64,000 nt of DNA from Smittia aterrima (taxonomy: Eukaryota > Arthropoda > Insecta > Diptera > Chironomidae). Of this stretch, positions 26,701 through 40,108 are shown piece after piece. The notes below the pieces were generated by a model. The model saw nothing but the letters and a program-made list of their open reading frames with translations. It had not been told where the DNA came from and did not search any database. Positions within the stretch are counted from its first letter, which is position 1. Each line of letters opens with the position of its first letter. A program made the translations under genes and the position numbers. The stretch is taken from contig CP093830.1 of the NCBI GenBank assembly GCA_033063855.1, positions 7,502,854 through 7,566,853 of the forward strand, in the 5' to 3' direction.

Positions 26701-29700
26701 TCCAGACGATGCACACAGACGAACTAAGGGTGAGATGTTTAGCTTTTGCCAAAACGAGGCACAGAGAAAATAATATAAAATCATTAAAAATGAAATAAAC
26801 TGTAAAGTCATCGAATGTGCGCGGAACAGATAAAGAGATATTTCTGTTTTAAACTCTCGTATGAGTTGCGTTTGGAGTATTCTTTTCGGCGAAGCATGTC
26901 GAATCGAGTTTTGTAGTTTGTGTCTATTGCTTTTCACACAAATTTTATTTTCATATTTGAACAACATCTTGAGTCTCTAATGATGCGTAAGCATTTTCCT
27001 ATTCACGAAACTTTTATCCAGAAAGAGACTTCCACGCTTTCCGTTGCTGGATTAATGATGGAAGTTCAGTTTAAATTTAAATGGATTCAGCAACAATCGA
27101 AATGTGTGGAAACACTTTTAGTAATAAGTTTGTAAGTCTAAAGATTCCTTCAGACAAAAGCAAAAATTATTTTCACAAAGCTTTTGTGAGAAAATAAATA
27201 CGCGAAGAAGGAAAATGCAAGTCGTCGAGTAATTAAAATTTTTCTGCATCGTTTTTCTCAATCGAGGGAGTTTGTCGTCAATTTTTCTTTAGTTTCAACT
27301 TGAAAATGAGTCGAAATGGAAGGCTCAGACTATTGTGTCGATTCTTCAGCTTCCCGTCTGCCGGAAGAGAAATTAATGAATGAAGGCGAAAATTTTATGC
27401 ATTTGTTTGCGTCTGTGCATAAACTCAGTGCTTGAATCTTGCGTTGGAAAAGTCTTCTCGACAAGCATATTGCATTTTCTTGATGTGAATGATGGAGATA
27501 TGAATGTCGTCCTTGAATTCATAAAACACGATGCATCTCGTTGTCAAAGCAACCATATTAAGGTATAATGAGAGAAGTCTTATTTTTCGACGACGGAAAC
27601 TCTTCTGTCTCTACGTTCAACCGAGAGTGCATTAGACTTTAGCTTACCGTGATATCTTGATGAGGCATGTCGAAAATAATAGGGAACGAATAAGAATGCA
27701 ATTTTTCTTTCACTTCACTCAGTTCCAAAGCCACCCAGTCCTGGGTTGTTAAAACTCCCTAAAGATTGCATGAAATCGATTCATTTTCTGTTTTTGTGCA
27801 TTCTTCAATGCTTCAAGTGCGTGTGGTGTGGGGCGAGTACTTGAGAGGGGAAAAAGTAAATTGCAATTTTCCGCAGACCGAGAAGAAACTCTGAATAGAA
27901 AATGCTTGAGAAGCAGAAATATTTGCGAGGCTTTAAAAGACTTTTTTCCAGAGACAATAAGTGGGCGATGCGAGTACACGAGACTGTACGCTCGCCCGCA
28001 AAAGGGTTTTTTGTCTTACACTTTGTTTACAGGCGGTTCAAGGGCTTGCTTGTCTCGAGGCCCTCTTTACGTGTTTCCCGACTACTCGAGATTATGCACA
28101 ACGGGGTTTTGGCGAAAAACTGGAATTGCACGAGACTTCATCAACTTCTCTCCTCGTCTTTTAACCCTTTCCTGATAACCGAATGCGAAAACCATAAGAA
28201 TAGAGAGACTTCAATCTTTTGCTTTCATGATTTTTCTCCTCGCCCATTCTTTAATGGCGATGAGGAAAGGAAAAAGCAACGAAAAGTAAAGAACGGGAAA
28301 AAGATTATGAAAAATCAATAAAAACAGAGAGTTTTGCATACGAAAAGGAAACGTCGAAGGGTTTTTTCTTGCCATTGCAAGCATCTCGCTTGCATTGAGA
28401 TTTCACTTCCTTTTAATGATGCTGATGACTTTGTCGGAAAGAAGGAAAAGTCGGGGAAAAGTTGATCCATCTTCTCGTACCAAGATTCGACATACAATGA
28501 AGAATGACGAGAAATGAAAAGGGTAAAATCGAAGCGCTGGACGACTGATGCCGATGAGGGATAAATGGGGAGTTGTTTGGTTATATCAGCAGTGATCTCC
28601 ATAGTAAAAAAGTCTTTTGTTTGACGGATAATAATGGGAAAAATGAGAGCGGAAAATGGAGACTGCGCTAATCAAATTTTGTTATCAAACTTTATAACGA
28701 TTTGACAGGCTTCGCTTTTTTTTGTGTGTAGCCAACAGTCGGCGGACGAGATCGCTCGATTTTGTGCAATCTGCAAACATAATTTTTTATTGAGTTGTGT
28801 TAGCTGCAATTCGCAAAGGGTAGACGAAGCTTTTTTTATCGAATAATTTAGCTTTGTTCATGTCAAAGCCACCCGACAGAAGGAAGACGAGAGGAAGAGG
28901 GAAAAATATTCATTTCCCAAAGAGTAATGACCGCGACACTTCAGTTTTCATTATCCGCCTATCTCACTTCTTGAAGACCATCACGAGAATTGGCGAAATG
29001 TTCTCTGTCAGTTAAATTTCTCGCTGCATATCCAAAACTGATGCATTGGATATTTCATGCATGAGACACAAACACAAAAAGCTACGCCCAATCCCACCCC
29101 AAAAACTCATTTCCTGCTCCCTCGCGACACCATCAGTCGCGCGTCACATTCATAATTATTAATTTCTTTCTGTGGCGTTTCAACGAAAAGCCTTCTGTCT
29201 AGTTTTTTTTGTTTGTAGTTAAGCATGAACGCAACGGACAAAATTTTAGTTTCCATCAACGCTTCTATTTTTTCACTTTCAAGCTCGGAGATAAAAAATA
29301 TTTTTTTTGTGCACAGCTATGATATGAGCATTCACATAAGACAACAGCAGAATAAAGCGACACACATTCACATGCAATTTGGAGCTTGATATCTGATATG
29401 CATCACTTCGCATACATTATTCAACATTAATCGTTTGTGACTTTGTGTGATGAATTTTTCTCTCGTTTCTCACTCGCTGTTTTGTTTAAACTATGCTTTG
29501 AGCATCGTAATTAACACTTTAACGTCTAACCATCACTTCACTTTAGCCAATTTACTATTTTCATTCTTCGCTCTAACCCCAAACAACTCTTAACAGAAAA
29601 AGTGAAGTAAATTAACTTAAATCAAGTCAAACGACTGTGCTCTCTGTCTTGGGAATTTGGACAAGTGTTGACAAGTTTTAGAACTATTAAGGTTTGTAAG

Positions 29701-32700
29701 GAAAAACATTGACAATTGAATTTCCTTTTGACCGAAAGAGAAGTTTTGTAAAGCGACAGAAGTCATTAGCTTTCGGTTGATGTCTGTGGACGCTTTATCA
29801 GAGTCAAATGAAGGGGCGAAAAGGCGTCACTCACGATAGCCAATTTAACTAGACGTAAACTAAAAAAATTGTTTATCAGCTCGACTGACTAATCTACTCA
29901 GTCAGTCACTTCGTCCGTGTGGAGAGCGAGAGGCATAAATATTCAATTATTGTGAGAAATGGGCGGTTATTTCTCGACATTCTTTATCGCTTTCGATAGG
30001 AAGTTGCGATGATTCCGAGTTTCTTGAAACATGTGTGGATTATCGCATTGGATGAATGTTTAATAACGAATTGTTCAAACTTTAAAATCAAAACTCCAAG
30101 GAGAGAAAGTCTTTTCCTTAAACATTAAAAATTTACTTCACTTTGCAGGTTGGCGATGTTAAAAGCGACGATTGATTTAATGAATTCATTCTCTAGAACA
30201 ATTGAATGTCAAAGAAATGAGAGTGATCTCAAAGCCAAACAAATTGAGTCATCGCATTAATTGCTTTGTGACTGAAGAGAAAAATATTTAAATTAATTGT
30301 GACAAGATTTCGCAAACTCCCACGAACTTTTTCATTAACAAGAATGTGACTCATGAACGAAAGAAATTTGAATTAATGTGAGAAAATTGCGGGCAAATTG
30401 AATTTTATCGCTTCAAAGAGAGAGTTGCACTTCAATTGCATTATTATCATCATCACGAAAGATAAGTTCCGCCGAAATCTCATTTTTGCTTCCCCGGAAA
30501 GTAAACAGAGTTGTACTCTCTCCTTCTCTCTCTTAATCTTACAAAATATTTCATCGCATGCGGCGCAAAAAACTGCATCGTCATGAATATTCATCAAAAA
30601 GGCAATTTAATTTGTTTCGTATAAAACAATAAAGATGCATGACACCAAACGGAAGCATCAATTGCTAGGAAGAGAAATTGATATTCCCAAAGAGCGACGC
30701 GGAAAGGAGGCAATTCAAAAGTGCGATGTTCTCCGCGATATTGTGCAATTGATAACAACAATTAAACTCTTTCGTCTATCGCAGTGGGTGATGATCTCAT
30801 TTTCAAGAAACTCTTTCAGTGGAAAAAGCTAACAGATGTTGCATGGAGTCGAGTTTCTCTTGTGTCAAACGAGTTGAAGTAAAGATTATCATTGAGAATC
30901 GATTGTTATCATCGAACGCTCTTTCACATTTAAAGTGATTTCAGCAGCGATCGCAGATTCCACCAGCCAGCTGGTCTTACACTCGCCCCTCAGTTTTACT
31001 CAATCAAAAAAAGATTTGTTCAACACGAGTGACCGATTTCTGTTTTTGTCTGTTTCGTTGACGTTAATTTGCTTCCTCCGAGTTTGTTTTTTATTTGACA
31101 TTTCCTTCAATTTTTCTCGGTATGTTGATAGCCGCGGATATTATTCATCAGTTTTTAATTAGTCCATGTAGATTTTCGCGGCTGTTGGTTGTTCGGATTA
31201 TTCACACTCGATCAAGAGATTATCGAAAAGGGAGAAAAAAAATCATTTTTATGATGCAATTTTAATCTATTGTTTACACGAGAGATGAGAGCACAATTTC
31301 ATTGCATTCAATTGATTAAAGTTAACGAGCTTCGAAAACTTGCATTCCGCGTCGCTTTTTGATTTGTCGTTTCGTTAGATAATTCGTCTTAAATTATTTA
31401 AAGAGTTCCATCAAGCAAATGCAACTCTTTGTCTTCCCATGCAGTTGCAGGATCCAATTTTGTAATTGAATGATGGAAATTTTATTTTACTCAGCACCAG
31501 CATCTTAACGCATCCTGTTACAGTTTCTCAGGAATATAAGTAAATGAAGTCTTTTGGTTTCGCAAGTTAAACTTCCTCTCACACAAAAAACCGTTTCCTA
31601 CGATCTTTTCAATTAATTTTTGCTTTGAATCATCTTCATCATTGTCTTTCATCATCGTCTCCTTTATCCATCGTCTTTGTCTTTGTTTTTGTCAACAAGT
31701 AATATCCGGACGAGGAGACCGGTGTGAAAGTGACGAGAACAATTGATGTAATTTTTGTTTCGGGTTGATTCCATTAAGAGCGACAAAAAAAGTGTTTTCT
31801 TCGTTGCATTTGCCCGGCCGAACGAAAGAAAAAAGGAAGAAAGTTAACCGCCGTGAATTATTCTCGTCTTAAATATCTTTTTGTTCGATTGTCTTGATGG
31901 ATATTTAATTTCTTCAAAGAAGTCGGTTACACTCAACCAACAATATCCGTTGACTCGACCAACGAAACATCATCTGATAAAGCACCAGCGACAACGAGTG
32001 AGCGTTCCGTGTCGCAAAAGTTACGATCGAGCGCGTTCTTCCCTTTAAATTTTCTTAAAGTCGTTTGTAAGAAATCATAACGTCCCTCGTCGCATGAAGC
32101 ATGAAAGGAAAGAAGAAAACAAAAAGAAAAGGTGATTGCATGTGCAGAAGCGAACTCATCGAGTTAGCAACATTGCCCTTCTTTTAAAAACTATTTCCTA
32201 TCTGCATCTCTAAGACGTTTTTCAAGAAAACACATTGCACAGCTTGTTTGCTTCTTACCTTTCGTGCCAACGGACTTTTCGGTGTGTTTTATTGTTCCCT
32301 TCGTTCCATATGGGCTGTTGCGATACTTGATCGAGACGAAGGGTTCTTTTCTAGATTGGTAGCTCTGAGAATCTTTCTTTCGAGTCAAAGGCTTCTCTCT
32401 CGCGAGAAATACGTTGAAAAGTTTCGTGAAGCGTGAAGTGCGTCGAGTGGTTATCGATTCAAATTTGTTAGTTCACTTCGTCGCTTTGACATTTCAATCG
32501 TTGATAATAATTAACTAATTGCACTAAACCGACAACATGAATTTTTCATCTCGTTTTGATGAATGCTTAATTAAATTACCGACTCTCGTTTGATCGAATG
32601 CCGCTACGTTGACTAACTAAATGAATTTTGTTTTTCTTCCTCGCGGAAGAAACGATTTTGTGGGGCTTTCTTAATTTATTGACAAGTTGAGGCGAACCGC

Positions 32701-33107
32701 AGATTCGGAAATAGAATGATAGGAAATCTTCATGGGAACGTAAACGATCGAACGTAAATTGCGGTCAGAGAAGAAGAAAATTATGTAAATGCACCTAAGC
32801 TTGATCATTATGATCTTCTTCGACCTGGGAACATTTAATTTTTTTATTTATTGGAAAAACGTAGCATTTGCGAATGTTGAACTTTAGTAATGAACCAGCT
32901 GACGTCGTTTGAAGAAAACGAACCCTCACCAACGCATTCACGATCGCATCCAGCTGGCAGAAAACCCCTAGAAATAATTCTTATTCTTTTCCCAATTCAT
33001 ACGAAGGCGATTTATGGTTTTTATTCAAACTCATTCGACGTTTGTGTGTGTTTGTGACTATTTCGAAAAAATTCTTAAATAACTTTTTTCTCTCTTTTTT
33101 TCTTTAG

Positions 33108-33315
33108 GTTTTTCAAATAAGGGGAAAATGTGGTTGTTCAAGATCGTAACCGAAGCGTGTCGAAAAGCAGAATAAAGTGAGAGAGCCGACGTCAGGGTGA
33201 GAAGAAGGGGAATTATTCGAGTCGAAGAGAAGAACGAGAGCGAAGAACGAGAAGATCCAATAGAAAAGCGAAGTGAAGTTCAAAACGAGGAAGAGAGGGG
33301 AGACCCTTTCTTAGG
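33108..33315 (+). other. pros: prospero 5' UTR part of the first coding exon
   Basis: A long pyrimidine tract and acceptor (tctctttttttctttag, ending at 33107) open this exon. The 208-nt leader is purine-rich and has an in-frame TAA close to its 5' end (33118-33120), so coding cannot extend upstream in this frame. A 15-codon upstream ORF (33128-33175) sits inside it. Confidence 0.6.
33128..33175 (+). CDS. upstream ORF in the prospero leader
   Basis: An ATG in acceptable context (gaaaATGt) opens a 15-residue frame (MWLFKIVTEACRKAE) that ends 140 nt before the main start. It does not overlap the main frame. It could lower translation of prospero, but nothing besides its position supports a role. 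Confidence 0.3.
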   Translation: MWLFKIVTEACRKAE

Positions 33316-36300
33316 ATGTCAGACAACAACTCAGATTGTTTCAGTAGTTTGTTTGGAGACGACGACAAGTTAGGATTACTGGAAAGAGAACAGTTAAAAC
33401 GTAACAGGCAACGCGTCGACGCTGGCGAACCGAGAAACTCTTATTCATCGATACCAAATTTCAGTTCGCGTTCGTCACTAATGAGTAGCGGTCTGTACGG
33501 GGCTATCTTTAGCCAACAATCGCAAAACTTCGGTGGACTCTTTCCCGCAAATTACGCGCCCGCAAAAATGCTTAACGAACTTCTCGGAAGACAAGTGAAG
33601 CAGGCACAAGATGCCTCAAATCCCAGCAACGATGGTATGCTTAACCAGATGGAATCTGCTTCGAACAATAATAATAGTGTGAAGATGGAATTCGAGAGTG
33701 TTGCACAAACTGGTGCTAACTCAGATGGTGCTCAATCGCCTCCAACTTCAGCAAACGATCTCGCGCATCATATGCTGCGAAATATTTTGCAAGGAAAGAA
33801 AGATCTGATGGCGCTCGATCAAGAGCTTCGCCAAGCTGGATCAGATCGGCACTCTCCCGATTCCAATCAAAATACGATCAAGAACAACAATATGTTGAAC
33901 AATAATAATTTAATAAACATAAACAACAATTACCAAGACGTGACAAAGAGTGATAATGTGAACGGATCATGCGATAATAATGATCCCATGAGTGATTCGA
34001 CAAATAATAATTCCGCGAAAGTGACCAGTGAGAAAAATCAAGCCGACAAGCAAATGCCGAATGGAGAACACTCGGAGCTTAACGGCACGAGTGATGGAAA
34101 GAAGAACGAAAATAGTGAAATTATCGACGATGACATTTTAATGAATTCCTTGGGTGATGGCAGCAATTCGATGCCATCTCCAGCGTCAGCCACAAATAAC
34201 AACATGAAAATGAAAGAAGAGCTCATAGATGGTGATCTTGATAAAGAATTGTGTCGATCACCTTCTCCATCTCCAAGTGCATCAAATAAAAGTGATCAAG
34301 GTGCTGTGATGGATTTAAAGCGAGCTCGTGTTGAGAATATCGTTTCAACAATTCATTCAAGTCCTGCGCTTGGATCACAAGCTTCAGTTCAACAACCTCA
34401 AGTTAATGGTTGCAAGAAGCGAAAGCTTTATCATCCACAACAACATGATAACAGCGCAGTTGAACGATATGCGGCTGGTCTCTCAATGGGACTCAATTTG
34501 CACAATCTCATGCTAAATGACGACGACGAAGAAGACGAAATGGAACCGCATATTCATCAAAAGCGAACGGAGAAGAATGTTTTGAAGTCTCAACTTCAAT
34601 TGATGAGAGATGAACTCGCTGCGATGCAACAAAAATATGTGCAGCTTTGTAATCGAATGGAACAGCACTCGGAGACGACCGAAGATGTTGATGATGCGAC
34701 GAGTGATCTTGTTGATGACGATTTAATGCGTGAAAATATGATTGAGAAGCGATCACCTTCGATGGGCAGTGGACAACAACAGCGAACACCAAGCACATCG
34801 CCAAACAAAGATTTGTCATCGAAGGCATCTCAAGTGAGCCACGCTCAGACAATGTTAAATCAAATGATGAGTAAAATGATGTCCGCCAAGCTGCATCATC
34901 CTTCAATGCCATTCAATGGAACTCATCCATTGCTTCAACATATGCAGCAGCAACAGCAAAATGCTGATCATTCTCAGCATCCAGCTTTCAACAACGCAGC
35001 CGCAATGTATCTGAGTCAGAAACTTTTAATGGAACAAGAAGCTAGACTGGCGAAGGAAGTGGAAGACAGAAACCAGCAGCATCAAATTCAAATGCAGCAA
35101 CAACAGCAGCAAATTCAAAAGCAGCAAGAGAAAGTTCAACAAGAAATGATGGCGCGCGAACAACAAGCTCAAAGCATTCATCAGAAAATGCATCAGCAAA
35201 ATCAAGTTCCGAATAATATTCCTCCGATGAAAACTTCGCCGCAGCAGGTAAACCAACATCCAGGAAATAAATCAAATGTTCCAGCTGATCTCAATGATCG
35301 CCTGTCGATGATGCGCGCAAACGCAATGCAATCAGTCAACGCAATGGGACCCGTGAGCGGTTCTGATCTTGAGGGACTCGCAGAGATTCTTAAGACAGAA
35401 ATTAACTCATCACTTTCATCTCTCGTCGATAACATTGTGTCACGTTTCGTTCACCAAAGACGAATGATGGGCAAGCAAGCCGATGCTGCTGCACAAGCTG
35501 CAGCTGAACTCAACAAAGATTTGATGATGGCATCACAAATTCTCGATCGTAAATCGCCGCGAACTAAATCGAGCGGCACTGATCGCGTTCCTTCGTCAAG
35601 CGGTGGAAACTCTGGAAATGCTAATAGTCAATCAGGTAATGGAAATAATAACAGCACAACTAACAGTAGTAGTAATAACACTAACAATAACCACCATATG
35701 GCAACGTCCAATGCTATGACTCCCATCCAACATCATTTGGCCCACCAATCGATGCTCAACCAACAATTGACTTCGAACGGTAATAATGTTAATGCTAACA
35801 ATAATCCATCCTCGAATGGACAGCAGCAAGCAATGTCTCGTGTTCCAACATCGTTTCCACCTCACATGGCACCTGGTCAACAGCCACAGCCAATGGTTTC
35901 CAATGGTCTCTCCGATCCAAATAGTCTCAATAGCCTCACGCAAATGCAATCGCAAATGAATCCAATGAATTTACCATCTCATGTTCGTCCTTCTCCAACA
36001 GCTGGAATGTTTCAAGGTTCGTCAAAGCCACCTGTACCATCGCCAATGAATTCAGTGGCCGCAGCCGCTCTTTACAATTCAATATCAGCGATGAATGGTG
36101 GATCTTCGAATGGAAATCCTTTCTGTATGCCTGAGCCGCCACGCGAAGGCACAAACGAACAGAATGAAGCTTTGAGTCTTGTCGTGACGCCAAAGAAGAA
36201 ACGTCATAAGGTGACGGATACGAGAATTACTCCCCGAACTGTGTCGAGAATTTTAGCGCAAGACGCGCTCGCTGCAGCTCAGCAAAATCATTTGGAAAAC

Positions 36301-39300
36301 CAAAGACAAGAGCAACAGAATCAGCAGCATCAGAATCAAATTCAACAGCAACAACAATCAAATGGGCAAAATAATTCGTCGAACATGCAAAATGGATCGT
36401 TGTCAAACAAACAGTTTGGATCAAACGGACCGATCAATATTCCGTCAAGCGTTCCTAACGATCAATCGTCGCCACGCGGCAGCTATCATCATTCGGCCCC
36501 GCCATCGATGTTACCTGTATCGTTGCCCACTTCAGTCGCGATTCCAAATCCTTCGCTCCATGAGTCGCAAGTATTCTCACCGTACAGCCCGTTCTTCAAT
36601 CCACATGGCCCACATGGACCGCAATCGTCTTCGCTCCATCATATGCACATGTCGTCAAGCCCACCAGGAATTGGAGCATTGATGGATCCACGTGATTCAC
36701 CGCCGTTACCTCATCCACCTACAATGTTGCATCCCGCTCTTCTGGCTGCTGCACATCACGGCGCTTCGCCTGATTACGGGCACATTCGAGCTGCAATGGA
36801 CGCTAATGATCGAAACTCTGACTGCAACAGTGCTGACATTTCCTACGATGGAATGCAGCCGTCAATGTCCTCGTTCTCGAATGCTTTTTATAAACAAATG
36901 AAGTGAGTAATTTTCTATTTACGATAAAAGAAGTTTATCGATTCTAAATGCTTCATAAGCTTCTTTATTAAGTCGACACTTTGCACTTGGCAAATTTAAA
37001 CGTTTCTCATTCTAACGCCGATCAATTCAATTATTTAAACGAAAGAAAGAAAGAACAATTCTGACTGCGATTTGCGGAACACGCAAGGGAATAGAAAGAA
37101 TTACTTAATTAAGCTAATGTCCGAGCGTTCTTCATATTTTATTGACGAAACACTTGCCAGGATTCGCTAGAAACTTAAAGAGGGTCGAGTTGAGGCACTT
37201 AAAGGGTTAATTTGAGGGAAGCCTTACAATCAGAACGGAAACAATGCAGCAAATCGCCGCAAAGTTTTCATTGGAATTGAGCTTGTAGGATATTATTATG
37301 TGATCAAAAGCTGAAAAGAGAAATGTCGACGATAAACGATTCGGATGAAATTTAAATTTTACTAATAAATTCTTTATCTTCCTTTAGCCACAAATCACAA
37401 AACAATGATCAAAACCAAGATCAATTTTCCTTAACTGCCGTACATTCTGCCACATTGACGCCGATGCATTTGCGAAAAGCAAAGCTGATGTTCTTCTGGG
37501 TTCGATATCCAAGCTCGGCAGTGCTAAAAATGTACTTTCCTGACATCAAGTTCAACAAAAACAACACCGCGCAGCTGGTCAAATGGTTCTCCAACTTCAG
37601 GTGAGTTTCTTAATATTTAATATTATTCCTCGACTTGACAAGGATTGCGTGAGCTGTTTAATCGCTGTCTCATTTATCGCTTAAAGTCTCACGAAAGCTT
37701 GTCGCACAATTGGACGTTCTATTTAAGTATGAGAAACTGCTTTCGCAATTATGTCACTTCTAATCGACTTGGCCTGAGAAAAAGAAATGTGCTGGGGTTG
37801 ATTTGATTGATATTCAAAATAGTTTTATTAATTCTTTTTTTTTGCATTAGTTTTTTTTTTCATTTTGATCTCGAAAACTTTTTTAATTAAATAATTGCAT
37901 CAAATGCTGCGGTAAACATTTTTTTTCTCTCATGAAATTGGCTGTCTATTGAAGTGACAAAACAAAAGCCGTTCATAAATCGATTACTTGGAGCGGAGCC
38001 TCTTTTTTCGTGTCGCAGTTTTTGCGCATCGCAACGATGCATTATTAATTTGAAATCCTCTCCATCCACTCGCTCCAGCCACCATGCGAACGAGGATTGA
38101 CGCGGCTACGAAAAAACCTAAAAAAAACGGGAATGGAAAAAGATTTTAAATTTCTGAAAAATCGTCCAATAACGAAGAGAATATTGCAATCGATTTGCTA
38201 TTGCATTTTGGGGAATGGGAAAGCTTGATGTTTGATTGTTACCCATTGTTGTTTTATCGCTCGCACCTTCAAATTATTCATTGTGCTTGCTCCATTCGTT
38301 TTTTTTTCGCGAGGCCCAGGAAAAATATGCAAAATTGCATAAAAAAGCCCGCCGAGTGCATGTCGCATGTGCACAAATTTGATAGCGAGTGGGGATCAAA
38401 ATTGCGTTCTTTGCGAATTGTCCTGTAATTCCACGATGGACAATGAATGGATGAAAAATTGATGCAATTTGCATTTTCCGGAGAAAAATTGCATTTTTTG
38501 TCAATGTTAACTTCAATTTAATTTTGTTTTAATCTTTTCAAACGCGACGAATCTTTTTTTTATGTGACTAACGAGACAATTCATTTCAAGATGTTTAACT
38601 CATAAGAAGAGAAGTCGATTCCATCTGATTAAAGAAAGCGTTACTTTTTCAAGACGACGCCAGCTGTTCATGTTTTTGATTTTCTTGGGAACGAAAGAAA
38701 AAGAACAAACAATTGACGATCGTCTTAAGACATTCACTAATACATTTTCTCTTTCGCGCCAATTTCTTTATCTTTGAGTCCTAAAGAGGGTCGAGGTTGA
38801 TAATATTTAAATCCCAAGTCGGTTACTGGCACGCTTAGACGTTCATGCGGGATGAAGGCGTTTCGCAGACACTGAAAGTTGAAAAATCAAACGTTTTTAA
38901 AAGGCGAGACCTTCATGCATGTCGAATATTTCCTTTCTCAAGCTCAAGGTATTCACATTCAATACGGTACAATGAGCAGAAATTTAATCGAGGGGTGAAA
39001 AGTTCGTTATTTATTCGTTGTGTTGGTGAACGTCTTAAAATTAATTCTTTTCCTTCAATTGTTGTGAACGATGGGAATTTTTTTTTTCGAGAAATTTATT
39101 CAGGTTTTGTCTTAACGGCTTTTTCGCTGAAAATATTTTTAATGGAAAATGCTTAGTGTGCGCTGATGCTATCAAAACATCTCTTATCACCTCGTCACCT
39201 CTTCTACTTCACGCTGCTTCTAGACTCAAGTTTAATTTATCCACTTAGAGCAACAAATGCAGTAAAGCGCAAAACTATAGCAAGCTATGTGTCAAACACT

Positions 39301-40108
39301 TGATTGTACTAAGTTGTCGTAACCAGTAACACTTAGGAAGCTTTGATGTTCTTCTAGCACATTCGTAGCATAAAAATTAATCATGAAAATTGCAATAGCG
39401 GCAGCAAAAAGTCCTTAGAGCTTCATTGTCGTCGACTTTTGCTAATTGACTCAACCTGGAAGAAATTTTTAATTAATATTGCGAAACCTTCGGGAAATTA
39501 ACGGAATTTTTTTTTCACATTAAGATAAATTCTGTAATCATGTCGCGTCAAGGGAAATTCAATAATCCATAAGTGTTTATTAAACTTTTCTTAACAATTT
39601 ATCATTTTCTTGATTGCAGGGAATTTTACTACATTCAAATGGAGAAGTATGCTCGTCAGGCGGTCAGCGAAGGCGTCAAATGTGTCGATGACATTCACAT
39701 TAACATGGACAGTGAAATTTACCGTGTGCTTAACTTGCATTACAATCGCAATAACCACATTGAGGTATGCAGCCATCAGGCGGGTGAAAGTGTACGCAAG
39801 GAACATCGAGATTGCTTAAATATTATATTAGCTTTATCAGTTCTCTTGAATATATAATTTGCCCTATAAACCTTTTCTCATTCGAATCAAATTGGAGACA
39901 GATTCTAAAACTCAATTATTCATTGCAGGTTCCGCCAAACTTCCGTTTCGTCGTTGAACAAACGCTGCGAGAATTCTTTCGCGCAATTCAATCCGGCAAG
40001 GACACTGAGCAGTCATGGAAAAAGTCAATCTACAAAGTTATCTCCCGCATGGACGATCCCGTGCCCGAGTATTTCAAATCACCAAACTTTCTGGAGCAAC
40101 TGGAGTAA
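33316..40108 (+). CDS. pros: Prospero homeodomain transcription factor
   Basis: Coding exons are 33316-36902, 37388-37600, 39620-39764 and 39929-40108. All junctions are GT-AG and in phase, giving 1374 residues. The C-terminal 157 residues form the homeo-prospero domain (about 1218-1374), with [40 protein letters not shown] and the terminal KSPNFLEQLE typical of the Prospero/Prox1 family. The N-terminal part has a conserved SSLFGDDDKLGLLERE start, KRARVEN near 335, a basic KKRKLYHP, a coiled-coil-like segment near 422-455, a Gln-rich stretch near 575-632 and an Asn/Ser-rich one near 772-795. Family knowledge: this nuclear factor drives exit from neural stem-cell division and neuronal/glial differentiation in flies. 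The ATG at 33316 is preceded by an in-frame stop. Identity is secure; exon 1 could have isoforms. Confidence 0.97.
36903..37387 (+). other. pros: prospero intron 1 (U2 type) within a possible twintron
   Basis: Donor AA|GTGAGT and acceptor cctttag|CCAC define a 485-nt intron in phase 2. The flanking exons carry U12-like words: ATTTCCTAC at 36838 upstream, and TTCCTTAAC at 37427-37435 downstream. This is the position of the U2/U12 twintron known in Drosophila pros. Confidence 0.8.
37427..37435 (+). promoter_or_regulatory. pros: exact U12-type branch-point word inside coding exon
   Basis: TTCCTTAAC equals the minor-spliceosome branch-site consensus and lies 40 nt inside coding exon 2, encoding part of FSLTAV. 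Possible AC acceptor ends are at 37443 (9 nt from the branch A) and 37453 (19 nt). Both would shift frame if joined to the only visible U12-like donors (36838 or 36865). Confidence 0.5.
37601..39619 (+). other. pros: prospero intron 2, nothing else seen
   Basis: This 2.0 kb intron (donor TTCAG|GTGAGT, acceptor gattgcag|GG) interrupts the homeodomain after WFSNF. Only short chance frames occur in it. Confidence 0.9.
39765..39928 (+). other. pros: prospero intron 3
   Basis: A 164-nt intron (GAG|GTATGC to cattgcag|GTT) in phase 0 after NRNNHIE of the homeo-prospero domain. The reading frame is open through part of it, so retention would add a short wrong tail before a stop. Confidence 0.9.

Larger units (their letters stand above)
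11840..33107 (+). other. pros: about 21 kb putative first-intron region of prospero
   Basis: No recognisable protein gene lies in these 21 kb. Open frames of up to 139 codons (for example 27902-28321) overlap open frames in other phases and carry no family motif. Two features stand out: an AG|GT ratchet-like site at 13083/13084, and a miRNA-precursor-like hairpin at 20631-20707. The rest is AT-rich with many TTAATTAA-type words, as expected of neural enhancer DNA. I cannot identify individual enhancers by eye. Confidence 0.4.

Noticed and set aside
27828..28321. Overlapping open frames of 115, 139 and 67 codons on the + strand
   Set aside because: All three phases are open together, which reflects few stop words rather than coding. 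No motif or splice context was seen.
29883..29907. GACTGACT ... AGTCAGTC inverted repeat
   Set aside because: Only 8 bp arms; this is expected by chance in 64 kb. It may be paired AP-1-like sites but cannot be argued further.
1..33000. Search for tRNA, rRNA, transposase or CRISPR-like structure
   Set aside because: No B-box-like tRNA core, no transposase motif and no regularly spaced repeats were found by eye.
34508..36682. Many open frames antisense to or out of phase with prospero exon 1
   Set aside because: They are shadows of the CAG/AAT-rich prospero coding frame, giving poly-Leu or poly-Val products.
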